Positions 11,480 to 21,917 of a stretch of 64,000 nucleotides of DNA are shown here, one piece after another. Under the pieces are notes generated by a model, which was given only the letters and a program-made list of their open reading frames with translations, searched no databases and had not been told where the DNA came from. A program made the translations under genes and the position numbers. The DNA lies in contig PUFA01000027.1 of NCBI GenBank assembly GCA_003508835.1, forward strand, positions 6,200,001-6,264,000. The letters are read 5' to 3'. The stretch's first letter is position 1. Each line of letters opens with the position of its first letter. Origin of the DNA: Eonycteris spelaea (taxonomy: Eukaryota > Chordata > Mammalia > Chiroptera > Pteropodidae).

Positions 11480-11922
11480 TACAAATGAATTTTGTGCCAT
11501 TCCTCATTTCCAAGTCTCAGAGATAATCACTGAAAATAATTTGATATGCATACTACTAGATTATACTTCCATACATACACACACGTGCACTAATATATGA
11601 GCATATATATTTTTTTAGAAAGGTAAAATAAGACAATGATATTTTCTATAATTTTTCTGTTTCAATATAGCATGGACATAATTTCATATCAGTATATAAA
11701 ACATTTTTTTCCGATGGATATATAGTATTCCATAATACTAGTAATATGTAAATTCCCCTTTTCTCTTATTTTTAACTTGTTACCATGAATAATCTCTGTG
11801 CATATACTCAGGATATCTCTGGAGAATATTTCTCTGCGTTATGTTCCCTATCGGAGGAATTGTTACCACAAAAGGTATTCACCTTTTATATTTCGATGAT
11901 TATTAAACAAGTCATTCTGCAA
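11480..11922 (-). mobile_element. Old L1M/HAL1-like fragment, antisense
   Basis: The plus strand resembles the complement of an old L1 3' region: ATATATAGTATTCCATAATA, a TTGTTACCATGAATAATCTC block (complement of '...aataatgctgcaatgaac...'), CATATACTCAGGATATCTCT and TCGGAGGAATTGTTACC. The match is diverged and the subfamily open. An A-run (11923-11938) follows. Confidence 0.5.
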
Positions 11923-11939
11923 AAAAAAAAAAAAAAAAT

Positions 11940-13200
11940 GCTGTGTTAATTTATTTTCCTCCAAAAATATTTGGCAACATCCTTTTTCAACACAAGTACC
12001 AACATACTAAGATTAGATTTTTTTTTTCTTATAAAAATGTTTATTTTCTCTGGAGTTACTAATTGCTTCTTTAATTGGCATTGGCTTGTGTTTTCTTATA
12101 TCTGTTCCAGGACTAAATTTTTGATATGATCTCTCAAATAGAAAGCTCCCTATGAAACCAAACAAATCAAGTGGCCTATCAGTTCCTTTGATTGCTTATT
12201 TGTTTATTTTTGTCACCATCCCATTAAGATCTCTGTCCTTGTGATCCCTTTAAAACTTGTAGATGTCTGCGGAGTATGTGTGGCTGCCATTCTGAGACTT
12301 CCCTTCAATGTGACCCTAGAACTTTTCTCCTTCACTTCTTTCTGACGTTTGAGCTCCTGTTTCTGTGATCTCATGTCTTCTTTCTAGGATTACTATCTTA
12401 TTTTAGGAGCATCTTGCAGTGGGTCGCTGAGGAAAAGCTTATGAGAAGTCAGTTGTTTTCATTTGCATACCTGAAATGTTTTTAGTCTAACTTCACATTA
12501 GATTCATCATGTGGTTGGATTTAGAATTTTAGATTGATTTTTTTTCTGATAAACAGTGTTTTTGTTATGAAATATACACTGAATTCTGAACTTTTATATA
12601 GGTCATAATCTTTATGTAAATTTTTAATATTGTCTGTTTATGACATTTAAATTTCATAGTGTACCTCATATGGGTCTTTCTTAACACATTGATCGGAAAT
12701 TTCATGATTATACAAACTCATGCTTTTCTGAACAATTTTTCTTACATTATTTCTTTAATGATTCCTTTTCCACCATTTTTTTCTCTGCTCTTTTACACAA
12801 ACTCTACAATTCTGATGATAAATTTGTCAGAACGATCTTTATCTGTATTTGCTTTCCTCTATTTTTTCCTATGAGATTTTTCTCCCATTTGAACTGCAAA
12901 CCTTTAAGTTACAATTTCATACTTTTAATTTCTAGGAACATTTTGTTTACCTAAACTATTTAAATATTCTTTTATTTCTCTCATTAGTATTTTGTTTTGT
13001 TACATAACGCAATATCTTCTCTTCTAAATATTATTGGACTTTCTCCCCAAGTTTCTTCCTCTGATTAACTTTTTTCCTCTGATTGTCTTCATTCCATTTA
13101 TTATATTTGTTTTTATTTTCATGTTAGAGGATTTTATGAGATACCTGGTGATCCTTGGCTGTCCATTAATATTTAATAGCAGCACATTGAAAATGTTATT
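11940..13200 (-). mobile_element. Old HAL1/L1M-like remnant, antisense (first part)
   Basis: A T/C-rich plus strand whose order of short blocks follows a common ancient repeat I believe is HAL1- or L1M-related: CCTGAAATGTTTTTAGTCTA, GGTTGGATTTAGAATTTTAG, TTTCTTTAATGATTCCTTTTCC, GCAATATCTTCTCTTCT and GGTGATCCTTGGCTGTCCAT. Open frames at 12659-12874 and 13034-13249 are chance frames in this T-rich DNA. 5S SINE copy 2 has jumped into it; it resumes after 13443. Family assignment is uncertain, repeat status fairly sure. Confidence 0.5.
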
Positions 13201-13215
13201 AAAATCTTGGAGTTT
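13201..13215. repeat. Target-site duplication of 5S SINE copy 2 (left)
   Basis: AAAATCTTGGAGTTT, repeated with one mismatch as AAAATCTTGGTGTTT at 13428-13442. A 15-bp duplication of an A-rich site is typical for L1-driven SINE insertion. Confidence 0.85.
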
Positions 13216-13427
13216 GGTCCAAGTTTGGAACAACCCTGATCTCATCTGATCTCGGAAGCTAAGCAGGGTCGGGCCTGGTTAGTACTTAGATGGGAGACCA
13301 CCTAGGAAGACCAGGTGCTGTAGGTGCAAACAGTTTAAAAAAATATAATAAGGGATTGTAAGCTGACACGGTCCTTGCAATCTGTGAGGTTGACCAAGGG
13401 ATGCTTTGCCTAAAAAGAAAAAAAAAA
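13216..13427 (+). mobile_element. 5S rRNA-derived SINE (MEG-R-like), copy 2
   Basis: From about 13235 the sequence follows 5S rRNA closely (CCTGATCTCATCTGATCTCG, GAAGCTAAGCAGGGTCGGGC, CTGGTTAGTACTT, ATGGGAGACC). It is followed by the same body as copy 1 (CCTTGCAATCTGTGAGGTTG, ACCAAGGGATGC) and an A-tail. The first ~20 nt do not match the 5S start well, so the head is altered or partly lost, but the internal promoter boxes are present. Both copies share CCACCTAGGAAGACCAGGT where 5S has CCGCCTGGGAATACCGGGT, changes that define the SINE source gene. Confidence 0.9.
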
Positions 13428-13442
13428 AAAATCTTGGTGTTT

Positions 13443-14040
13443 GTATAGGGTTGAGGTATAGAGGTCTTATTAACTGGTGTTTTGTTTGTTTGTTTGTTTG
13501 TTTATCTCCTTTTATTGTCTGTTTCCACGAGATGAATTCAGATTCTTCAGCATTATGAGTTTAACTACCAACATGTGTGGACTAGAGGATATTTTCCTAT
13601 TTGCAGTAAAGTGTTTTCTATCTCCTTAATCTCTCCTTAACTTGTTTCTGATTACACTGAGTAGAAAGTTTCCAGGATAAACTTCAGAGTGAAAACCTCT
13701 TGTCTTCCCCAAGATTTAGGGAGGAGCAGAGACCTGCTACTTGAGCAGATGAAAGATATATTGGGGTCTAATAGTTCCATAAACACTCAAACATTCCCTC
13801 AACTTTAGCCTCATCTCATACCTTTGCCTTCGAAAGTACCTGATACCTTGGATTTCCTAACCTTTATAGAAGAAGCCAGGCTACTTTTAATTATCCCCTA
13901 CACACAGCTCCCTCCCCAAACCATACGTACTCTGGAGCAGCAAAAATTTGACTTTCATTCTCCATATTCCACAAAATCACTATTACCAACTCTTTGTTTC
14001 TTTGTACGTGACTGGAAGCTCTGAGGCTTCGTATATGTTT
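13443..14040 (-). mobile_element. Old HAL1/L1M-like remnant (continuation) and flank
   Basis: The interrupted remnant seems to continue as TGTATAGGGTTGAGGTATAG, with a (TTTG)n tract at 13480-13503. From about 13600 to 14040 the sequence has ordinary composition, without a pattern that I can assign; the frame at 13824-14024 has no recognised features. The end of the old element is therefore uncertain. Confidence 0.35.
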
Positions 14041-14319
14041 TATTCTATTGCTATTATTTCAGCAGAGTTTTGGGAGGATTCAGAAATAACACATGTATTT
14101 GACCTTCAAGGATAAAAATTAAGCCTACAATTTTGACATATTTAAAAATTCAAGAACAAGTTATATGTTTTTATTTATTCAGGGTCCCTGTTGCATCCCT
14201 TAAGAGTGATTTAAATTTTACTTCATAACAGTCTTATACATTTGTGTTAAGTATTTTTCTAGGTTTTTTTATGTCTTGGCAATTCATATACAATTTTTTT
14301 TAAATGTTCATAGTCTTTC

Positions 14320-14695
14320 ATCTGACAATTTAATTTCCACAAATCTATCCTTAGAGAATAATCTAAAATTTACATTCAGAATTATGCAAACAAAAACACA
14401 ATGTTGTTTTATAATAGTCTACTTATACAACTTAAATATCCATGGAGAATATTTAGCAAAGTATGTTACATGCATCAGTGACATTAAAATGATTGTAAAA
14501 GGCTTTCATTGTCTTGGGAACATGTCTCTGACATAATGTAAATTAATAAATACACATGAAGATTAGGGGAACAATCATAAAATCTTAAACATCTTAGTCT
14601 TCAGGTATTAAAATAGTGGTTGTTTCTTCATTTTGCCTATTTTTTTTTTCCAAGTTTTTCACATTGTGAGAACAGCATTTTTTAATCAGCAAAAA
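14320..14695 (+). mobile_element. Old L1 (L1ME-like) 3' end, sense
   Basis: Blocks follow the 3' end of old L1M elements in order: CAATTTAATTTCCACAAATCTA, TTAGAGAATAATCTAAAAT, TTATGCAAACAAAAACACAATG, TTAAATATCCATGGAGAATA, GACATTAAAATGATTGTAAA, TTTTCACATTGTGAGAACAG and TTTTTAATCAGCAAAAATT. The small frame at 14276-14536 inside it is not a gene. Confidence 0.6.
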
Positions 14696-14889
14696 TTATT
14701 CATATCTGACATATTGAGAGAATTAGGTGAGCCTTTTTTTTCCAGATGGCTAATTTTTAACCTTTAAAGCATTCAAAGATATATTAACAAAGGAAAGTTT
14801 CCAAAATGATACATTTCTTCTTTTTCTGAAACTAATCTGAAGTATTCATGGTAAAAAGTGTGCAATAACAAACATATAGAGTTTATTGA

Positions 14890-16220
14890 GAATTTAGTGT
14901 CCCTTGTGTGGGTTGTGTGTGTGTATTTGAGCCTTGTTGCTGTTGGCCTGAACTGGGTGGAACTGACCCTCAGGCTGACTTGCAGTGAGTGCTGGCTGGG
15001 ACTACAGAAGATGAGCTATTCTGTGGGGACCGATCCCATGGAGTGGGACTCATTTTAGCGGGACTCTAGTGCTGGTCAAGTCTGTCCTTTAGATTTGTTG
15101 ATCGTGGAGCTGATTGGCTGGTATTTTGGTGTGGTCTGAAGCCAGCCACCCAGTATATTGGTTCTGGAGCCTTTTGGGAGGGGCTCCAGTGCAGATCAAG
15201 TTCAGCCACTGCAAAGTCATCTGCAGCTGGTTGCTGCTTGTGCTGGGCTTGCAGGTGGTTGGTTGAGCTACTCTGCGAACTGAGGCTGGCTTCCTCTAGC
15301 CTTGGGACCCTTTGATGGGCACCACAATGTGGACTGAAGCCATCCATCACTTGTGCTGGGTTTGTGGCCACTTAATTGAGGATATGTTTAAGCCAAGACT
15401 AATTGATATTTTTACTAAGCTTGGGAAATCGAGGGAGTTTCAATACAAGTTAAGACCAGTCACTGCTTGTGCTGAGGTTGGGGTATAGGGCACTCTGTGG
15501 CCAGCCACCACTTGTTTGTGGTTTGTGGACCTTTTAGAAGTTTTAGTAAAGTCTACATTAAGAGCTAGGGCTGGCTGCTTATTTGGAGGAGTCACCAGAA
15601 GAGGTTGAGGCATGAGGCATACAAGTTGGTTTGTGCTGAGTCTCAGGCAATCACTAGGGCAAGGTGAATGGTGTTAGCCAGGTTGACAGGAGCTCAGATT
15701 TGGCACCCACCTGCACCTGCTGGCTAGGCGAGGAAACAGCTCAACAAAGGAACAGTGGCTAACACTTCTGTCCCTGGAAAGAGCCATCCCAACCCATGCC
15801 ATCCATCCCTTGCCCTCAAGCTAGTCAATTTATTTCCTCTACGTATGTCCCTGCGACTTTTTGAGCTGCTACCTCTGTGCTGGAACGCAGAGTGAGTGAG
15901 TTTGTTAGCAAATAAGTCTGTGAGCAGGTCCTCTAAAACCTGCAGTTCCTTGGTTCCCAACAGTCTTCCATCTCACTTGGATGGAATCTCTTCCTGGCAC
16001 TGGAGCCCTGGGCTGAGGAAACTGCCCAATTCATATTTCTGTCCCCCTTACTAGTCTCAGTGTGGTTTCTTCTTTATAGCCTCAGCTATAGGGCCTCTGG
16101 TCAGCTAGTCTCTAGATGATTTTCAATGACTGTTGTTCTATAATTTAGTTGTAATTTTAATGTGGTCGTGGGAGAAAGGGGAGCAGAAGTTTATTTACTC
16201 TGCCAACTTGACCAGAAATA
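14890..16220 (-). mobile_element. Orphan L1 5'UTR, antisense
   Basis: Reading the minus strand from 16220 gives GGTCAAGTTGGCAGAGTAAA, then CCCACGACCACATTAAAATT, CAACTAAATTATAGAACAAC and AGTCATTGAAAATCATCTAG, the start of a laurasiatherian-type L1 5'UTR. The part at 15060-15620 contains degenerate repeats of a GC-richer unit (CTTGTGCTGGG, GGCCAGCCACCACTTG, GGCTCCAGTGCAGATCAAG), looking like 5'UTR monomers. No ORF1 or ORF2 follows below 14890, which is odd because L1 copies normally lose the 5' end, not the 3' end. A 101-codon minus frame at 15371-15066 lies in the repeats and has no known domain. Confidence 0.7.
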
Positions 16221-16356
16221 AAAAAGTGAGGAATTTTTTTTTTTTTAATTTTTAAACTGTAAGACATTTTAGAGTCTTTAATATGGTTTTGGGCAAAATA
16301 ACTCCAGTGTAGAGATATGATATGTGACATAGCTCAAAATCTAATTGACATCAGAC

Positions 16357-16358
<2 letters not shown>

Positions 16359-16393
<35 letters not shown>

Positions 16394-16405
16394 GTAATAG
16401 TAATA
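16359..16405. repeat. (AAT)n microsatellite
   Basis: About eleven uninterrupted TAA units, then TAGTAATAG interruptions. Ordinary microsatellite. Confidence 0.95.
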
Positions 16406-16716
16406 ACAGCTTGATGGACTACTATCCAGAAATATTTTGAACAAACCAAAATAACATATTCTTTGTCTCTCACCTATTTTTGGATTTCATTTTATTCTCA
16501 ACAATTAGAAATACCACACAGCTCACACTTACAGAATTGCAATATTATATTTGGTATTTTTCTCTTATCATGGGATTCTATGTACTGATGTTTTACTTAA
16601 AGCCAAGTTCAATGAAAACTTTCAACTCTGTTGATACTTCCACGACACTTTCATTTTCTTTTCTTTTTTTTTCCACCAGAGATAATGAGCCTCGTTCTTC
16701 TTTGGCTTTCCTATAG

Positions 16717-16925
16717 ACCAGTGGTTCTCAATGAGAAATAGGGGATGGAGGCAATTTTGCCATCAAGGAGACACTTGGTAATGTCTGGATACATTTTTGG
16801 CTGTCACGATTTGGGTGTAAAGACTTCCACTGGCATTTAATGGGCCAAGGCCAGAGATAATATTAAATGTTCTACACTGCACAGGACAGCCCCCAAAACA
16901 ATGATCAGTATAGCTCAGGTTGAAA
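16717..16925 (+). mobile_element. MER20 (hAT-Charlie nonautonomous DNA transposon)
   Basis: Almost the full MER20 pattern: CCAGTGGTTCTCAATGAG at the 5' end, GGCAATTTTGCCATCAAGGA, GACACTTGGTAATGTCTGGA, TACATTTTTGGCTGTCACGA, AGAGATAATATTAAATGTTC, TACACTGCACAGGACAGCCC, and a GCTCAGGTTGAAAAA 3' end. The element carries no gene; in eutherians some MER20 copies have been co-opted as regulatory sequence, but nothing here shows that for this copy. Confidence 0.85.
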
Positions 16926-16929
16926 AAAA

Positions 16930-18190
16930 AAATGTAGAGTTTGTGCTTTCTACAAACTCCACAAACCTCTGAAGTGATATTACGGTAAAAATCTGGGAAT
17001 GCCCAAGTTCAACTAAAAATTAGAAGACATATTAATATAGAATTCTTTCCTTTGAGGTAAAATAAACATTAATTAGAAAAAGGCAACTTTTTCAAATCTC
17101 TAAAGTGCAACTCTAATTATAAACTCTTAAGTAGTCTAAAACAAACACTAACTGAACTTGATAGGTAAATTAATGCGTGGGCCAATATCATGCAATGTTC
17201 ATGCTTTGACACTTTTCTTAACGTTTTCCCTCTTTTCTAATTCAGAGACTGGAAGTAGATTTCTAATTCTTATTCCACTCATTACTTAACGGGAACACCG
17301 AGGTCACTGCAAATAAAGCGGCATGAGTTAATGAGAACAGCTTTCGCCAAAGAGGAGGTATTTCTCCCAAGTACATCAAGTGCTTCACATATATTAAGAA
17401 ACCCCAGCTGAATCGATTTAATAATGTTGGGATTTACACAATTATTACAGAACCTTCATTATTCACCCAGTCTGTGCATACCACAGCACAAATGAACATC
17501 TCAGTCTGATGGTATTAACATTGCCATTTTCTCACCCATTCCCAGGCCATCTGCTCCATGCTGATCATTCACTGCTTTAACATTTAACAGTTACCCAACT
17601 GCAACTTAGCAGATTTGTGTACTTTTGAAAACAGCTGGTTTAATAACTGCTTCAGAGCTTTTGGATAAAGAAATTATTTTGTAGTGCTTTATAATAGTCT
17701 TTTTTTTTTTTTTATCGGTGCCTCTGAGGAAAGAGTATTACACTTGCTCCATCTATGCATCTACAATCTCATAATATTTCTTGTCACATTTGGAAACATA
17801 TTTTTAGTATTTATAGCACAGTAATGTAAAAGTCTTTATTACCCTCCTTGTTTTTGCTGTTTGTTTTTTTAAAATGTCTCTGAGTACTAGAGTGAAACCT
17901 TTTGCATGAAATAATTTACAGAGGCACAAAGGTATCAATTTGAGTTGTTTCAGTTTCCACTTGCTTGTTGTCATATAAAATTGTTTCTACTTCGCTAATG
18001 TTTCTCTTTTTTCTATGGGTTGAAGAAAATGAAAGAAACCTGCTTGTTTCAGTATTTCAGGCTTCTAAGTAGACATATTTCCTCTGGAGAGTTTGTTAGG
18101 TAACTTTGTGAACTGGCTGTTCTTTACTGACTGAAAATGACCCAAAGGTTCTTCTGAGTGCTGACACTATACTGCTTTCTTGATCTATAT
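16930..18190. other. Unassigned DNA with a repeat-free core
   Basis: No open frame of note. From 17180 to about 17690 the composition is balanced, and I see no repeat or microsatellite in it. I therefore list it as a candidate conserved noncoding element in the findings. A T-run at 17701-17714 ends it; the rest to 18190 is AT-rich and unassigned. Confidence 0.45.
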
Positions 18191-18550
18191 AGGGGTTAAA
18201 TGTGCATGTTTACTTTGTGAAAATTTATTGAAGTGTACATTTTGCATCCTCTATACTGAATTCCCCTCTTAAATCTTAAACCCTTCCTCATGGCACAGAA
18301 GTCTTTGATTTTGACTTTGCTATGACAGGAGTCTAATATTCCAACATTCCTCACTTTACGCCTTGTGTGTTCAGCAATATAGAGCTGTTTGTCATTTCTT
18401 CGTACAACTTGCTGGTTCACCACCTATGGTTTTGCTACTGATTCTCCTCACTGGGAGTGGTAAAGAAGAGGTGTGGCTCTCTCTTCAATGTGTCTTCCTG
18501 ACTCTTGTAAACCCAATTCAGCATTAAAAAAAAAAAAAAAAAAAAAAAAA
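18190..18550 (+). other. Unassigned segment ending in a 25-A tract
   Basis: The tail AATTCAGCATT runs directly into 25 adenines (18526-18550) followed by GGTCGACATC. A poly(A) end suggests a retroposed sequence in plus orientation. The first 50 nt (GTGAAAATTTATTGAAGTGT) resemble an old L1 3' end, but the rest is unknown to me and I find no duplication flanking it. A 75-codon minus frame at 18423-18196 has no recognised features. It could equally be a simple A-run. Confidence 0.35.
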
Positions 18551-18589
18551 GGTCGACATCCTAGATTTAATCAATTTTTAAAAATCAAT

Positions 18590-19170
18590 ATTACATATAT
18601 TTTTTACTTTTTCAGATATAATTAGCATACAATATTATATTAGTTTCAGGTGTACAACATAGTGTTTAGACATTTATATGATTTAAAGTGACCATGCCAA
18701 TAAGTCTGGTACCCATCTGACACCATACACACTTATTACAGTATTATTGACTATATTCTCTATGCTGTAACTTAAAACCCCATGACTATTTTTATAACTG
18801 GCAATGTTTACATCCTAATTCTTCCCTTATTGCACCCATTCTCCCATCTGGCAACCATCAAAATATTCTCTGTATCTATAGGTTTGTTTCTGTCTGTTTG
18901 TTCATTTATTTTGTTTTTTAGGTTCCACATATGAGTAAAATCATATGGTATTTATCTTTCTCTGTCTGAATTCTTTCACTTAGCATAATACCCTCTAGGT
19001 CCATCCATGTTGTCACAAATGGCAAGATTTCACTACAGTATTATTTACAAAAGCCAAGATGTGGAAGCGACCTATATCCATTAATAAATGAATGGATAAA
19101 GAAGATGTGGTACACACATACATGGAATATTACTTAGTCATTAATTTTACCATTTGTGATGATAAATGTG
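18590..19170 (-). mobile_element. L1 3' fragment with 5' inversion (twin priming)
   Basis: 18590-19030 is the complement of an L1 3' end: the plus strand shows ATATTAGTTTCAGGTGTACA, ACATATGAGTAAAATCATAT, TTCTTTCACTTAGCATAATA and ATGTTGTCACAAATGGCAAG. At 19031 orientation flips: CAGTATTATTTACAAAAGCC, GATGTGGAAGCGACCTATAT, AATGAATGGATAAAGAAGAT and GGAATATTACTTAGTCAT are L1 ORF2 in sense, normally just upstream of the first part. A few bases around the CCATTTGTGA block occur in both orientations. This layout is the signature of twin priming during L1 insertion. Confidence 0.8.
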
Positions 19171-20433
19171 TCTTTTTAAAGCCATAGCATTTTTGTTTAA
19201 TTTTTTACTTACTTGAGTTTTCTAACTTACCTGTCACTATTTTAAAGGCTCAGAGCTTTTATTATATGAGTAATTTCTCATCAGTTGGAAGTTATATCAA
19301 AACCTACCTTTTAGATGCATTAAAATACAAGAGAAGATACTTCTTTCAGTCAAGATGAAATAAAGGGGACTGAATTTCTTTTCTCATCTGAAAACACAAA
19401 AATAAACCAATGAAATATATAATGATAGTATTCAGGGGCTAGACATCAGACAACAAAGGAAAAGAATCTCTGACAGACAGAAAAATGAAGGAACAAGGTG
19501 GTTAAAATTTCTAAGACAAAGTAGCAGTGGGAAGACAGCTATATAAAAAGAGAATCCCAGAGATAAACAGAGAAACCAAATGTAACATTCAGCATAGTAG
19601 TATCAAAGTGTGCATGCAAGGAAACTGCAGGAAGCTGTGAAATCGTCTAAAAGGATAATAAGACAGAGCTCCCAGCACTCATGTAGGAATTATAATAATA
19701 CCTGCTTCAACTATCCAGAGTAAACATGTCAAAATTCACAGGATTCGCTAGTGTATTAAGAGCAATCTTGCTTCAATGGTAAGGAGTAATTAGAACTAAA
19801 TTAAATGGTCTATACTTGCTTAAAAAATGAATTATTTATTTTAACAAGTAAATTTAGTAAATCCGGAAAAAAGGTAATATAAATATAGCTAATATAAATA
19901 TAGATAATATAAGTATAGCATAATATTTACATTGTATATTATATATATGTAAAATATATATGGTATGATATATGCAATATATTATAATAAACAATAAATA
20001 CAATAACATAGTATAATATAAATGGAATACACAAATACCTAGCTCCTAATAAGGTTCAATTTACAATGCCTGGTACCTATGGAAGAGTAACATCCATAGA
20101 AACATGAAAATATAATGAGGAAAAGAAACAGTTAATTTTAACCCACCTGAAAATGACTTAGATGTTAGAATTATCAGTAAAGGATATTAAATAGTTATTA
20201 TAACTGTTTTCTACTGTTAAAGAAATAAGTAGAGCATGGAAGATTAAAAAGAAAAAGACTCAAATCCTTAGAATTGAAAACTAAATTCCTTGTGTTGAAA
20301 AATACATTTCATGGCATTATTTTCAGATTAGGTATTACAAAAGAAAATGATAGTAAAATTGACAACATAGCAATACTAACCAAAATGATGCAAAATTAGC
20401 AATACAAACTATCCAAAATGATATACATGCATT

Positions 20434-20457
20434 TATATATATATATATATATATATA
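20434..20457. repeat. (AT)n microsatellite
   Basis: An uninterrupted AT dinucleotide run inside the old L1, followed by TGTATGTATG units. Confidence 0.9.
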
Positions 20458-21119
20458 ATGTATGTATGTATAATCTAAAGAAACAACCTAATGTGTGACT
20501 CATTATAGGCCTGAAAAAATATAGAGAAAGGAGACAGAAAAAAATTGAAGCAATCATTTCCAAAAAGAATCCAAATATAATAAAAACTATAAGCTATCTA
20601 TAGATTGAAAGAGTTCAACAAAATTCGACAGGATACATGAAGAAAATTTCACCAAGACATATCATAATCTAATGTCCCCAAATTAGGGATAAATGAAAAT
20701 CTTAAAACAAATTAGAGACAAAATAAATACAATAAAAAGTTTGTCGATAGATACGAATGAAAGTGAGAAAGTAGGTGATAAAAGAAATAAAGAAAGTTAC
20801 AAAGCAGTCAACTGGAATTCCATATGCAGCTCAAATAATATTTCAAAATAAAAGTGAAGCAAAGACTCTGAAAAAATACAAAAGTTGAAAGAATTATTCA
20901 CTAGATAATCCACACTGTAAAAAGGAGTAAAACAAGTATATCATGTAGAAAGAAAAGGATATCATATTCTAATATGGATCTAAACAAAAGAAATGAAGAA
21001 CACAGTAAATGGTAACTATATGGGTATATAAAATATTTTTCATATTATTTCAATATTTTAAAATAATCCTTTAAGTAAAATAACAATTTAGTGTTCAACT
21101 TGTCATATTTACATATATG

Positions 21120-21182
21120 TCTATATATATTATATATGTGTGTGTGTGTTATATGTGTGTTACATTTACGTGTGTGTGTGTA
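21120..21182. repeat. TA/TG-rich microsatellite
   Basis: Compound TATATA, GTGTGTGTGT and ACGTGTGTGTGTG runs within the L1 remnant. Confidence 0.85.
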
Positions 21183-21917
21183 TCTCAAAATGTGTGAAAG
21201 CTATAGCAACGAATTTAGAAGGAAAAATGAAAGTATACTAGTGTAAAGTTTGCATAATACATAGAATGTGGTATAATATCACTTGAAAGTAGATTCTGTT
21301 AAGTTAAAGATGTATGCAATAAACCCTAAAATACCACTAAAATAACTCATAAGGAGTTATAGCTTATGTGTCAATGAAGAAAGTAAAATTAAGTCATGAA
21401 AAATAATCTAAAAAAGGTGAAAAGAAAAAAAGAACAAAAACAGATGGAGCAAATAGAAAGCAAATAGCAACAAAATAAAAAGAAGAGCCACAGAGTGTAA
21501 GAACGTATTTGCAATTCGAATATCTGGTAAAGAGATTGTCTCCAGAATTCTAAAAAATACTTCTAAAGCTCAACCATTTTAAAGAAGGAGAAATATTTGA
21601 ATAGATACTGTTCATCAGGTAAGACAAATGGTGAATGAGCACATGAAAATATGTACATTATTAGTCATTAAGGAAATGCATTATAACCACAACAAGACTA
21701 CTCACGTCTATTAGAATGACTAAAATTAATAAAGATGGGGGGAAAACATGGACCATGCTGTGTTGGTGAGGATGTGGAGAAACTGGTACTCTGTTACACT
21801 GCAAATAGGATGTAAAATGAAACACTTTGCAAAAAAGTTTGGTAGTTTCTAAAAATAGTAAAGATGCATTTGCCATATAATTCGGTCACTTTACTTCTAT
21901 TTACCTAGCAGAAATAC

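Larger units (their letters stand above)
19320..21917 (+). mobile_element. Old L1M/HAL1-like element, sense (first part)
   Basis: A-rich plus strand with L1/HAL1 landmarks in order. GGGACTGAATTTCTTTTCTC lies near the start. ORF1-like blocks lie around 20150-20900 (AATTATCAGTAAAGGATATT, AAATTCGACAGGATACATGA, ACCAAGACATATCATAATCTA, CATATGCAGCTCAAATAATA). ORF2-end blocks lie at 21670-21900 (AGACTACTCACGTCTATTAG, TGTTGGTGAGGATGTGGAGA, ACTGGTACTCTGTTACACTG). No frame remains. Internal AT/TG tracts occur at 19930-20000, 20434-20457 and 21120-21180. It continues after the Tigger-like insertion. Subfamily is uncertain. Confidence 0.6.

Noticed and set aside
15066..15371. 101-codon minus-strand frame
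   Set aside because: Falls in the repeated part of the orphan L1 5'UTR; no known domain.
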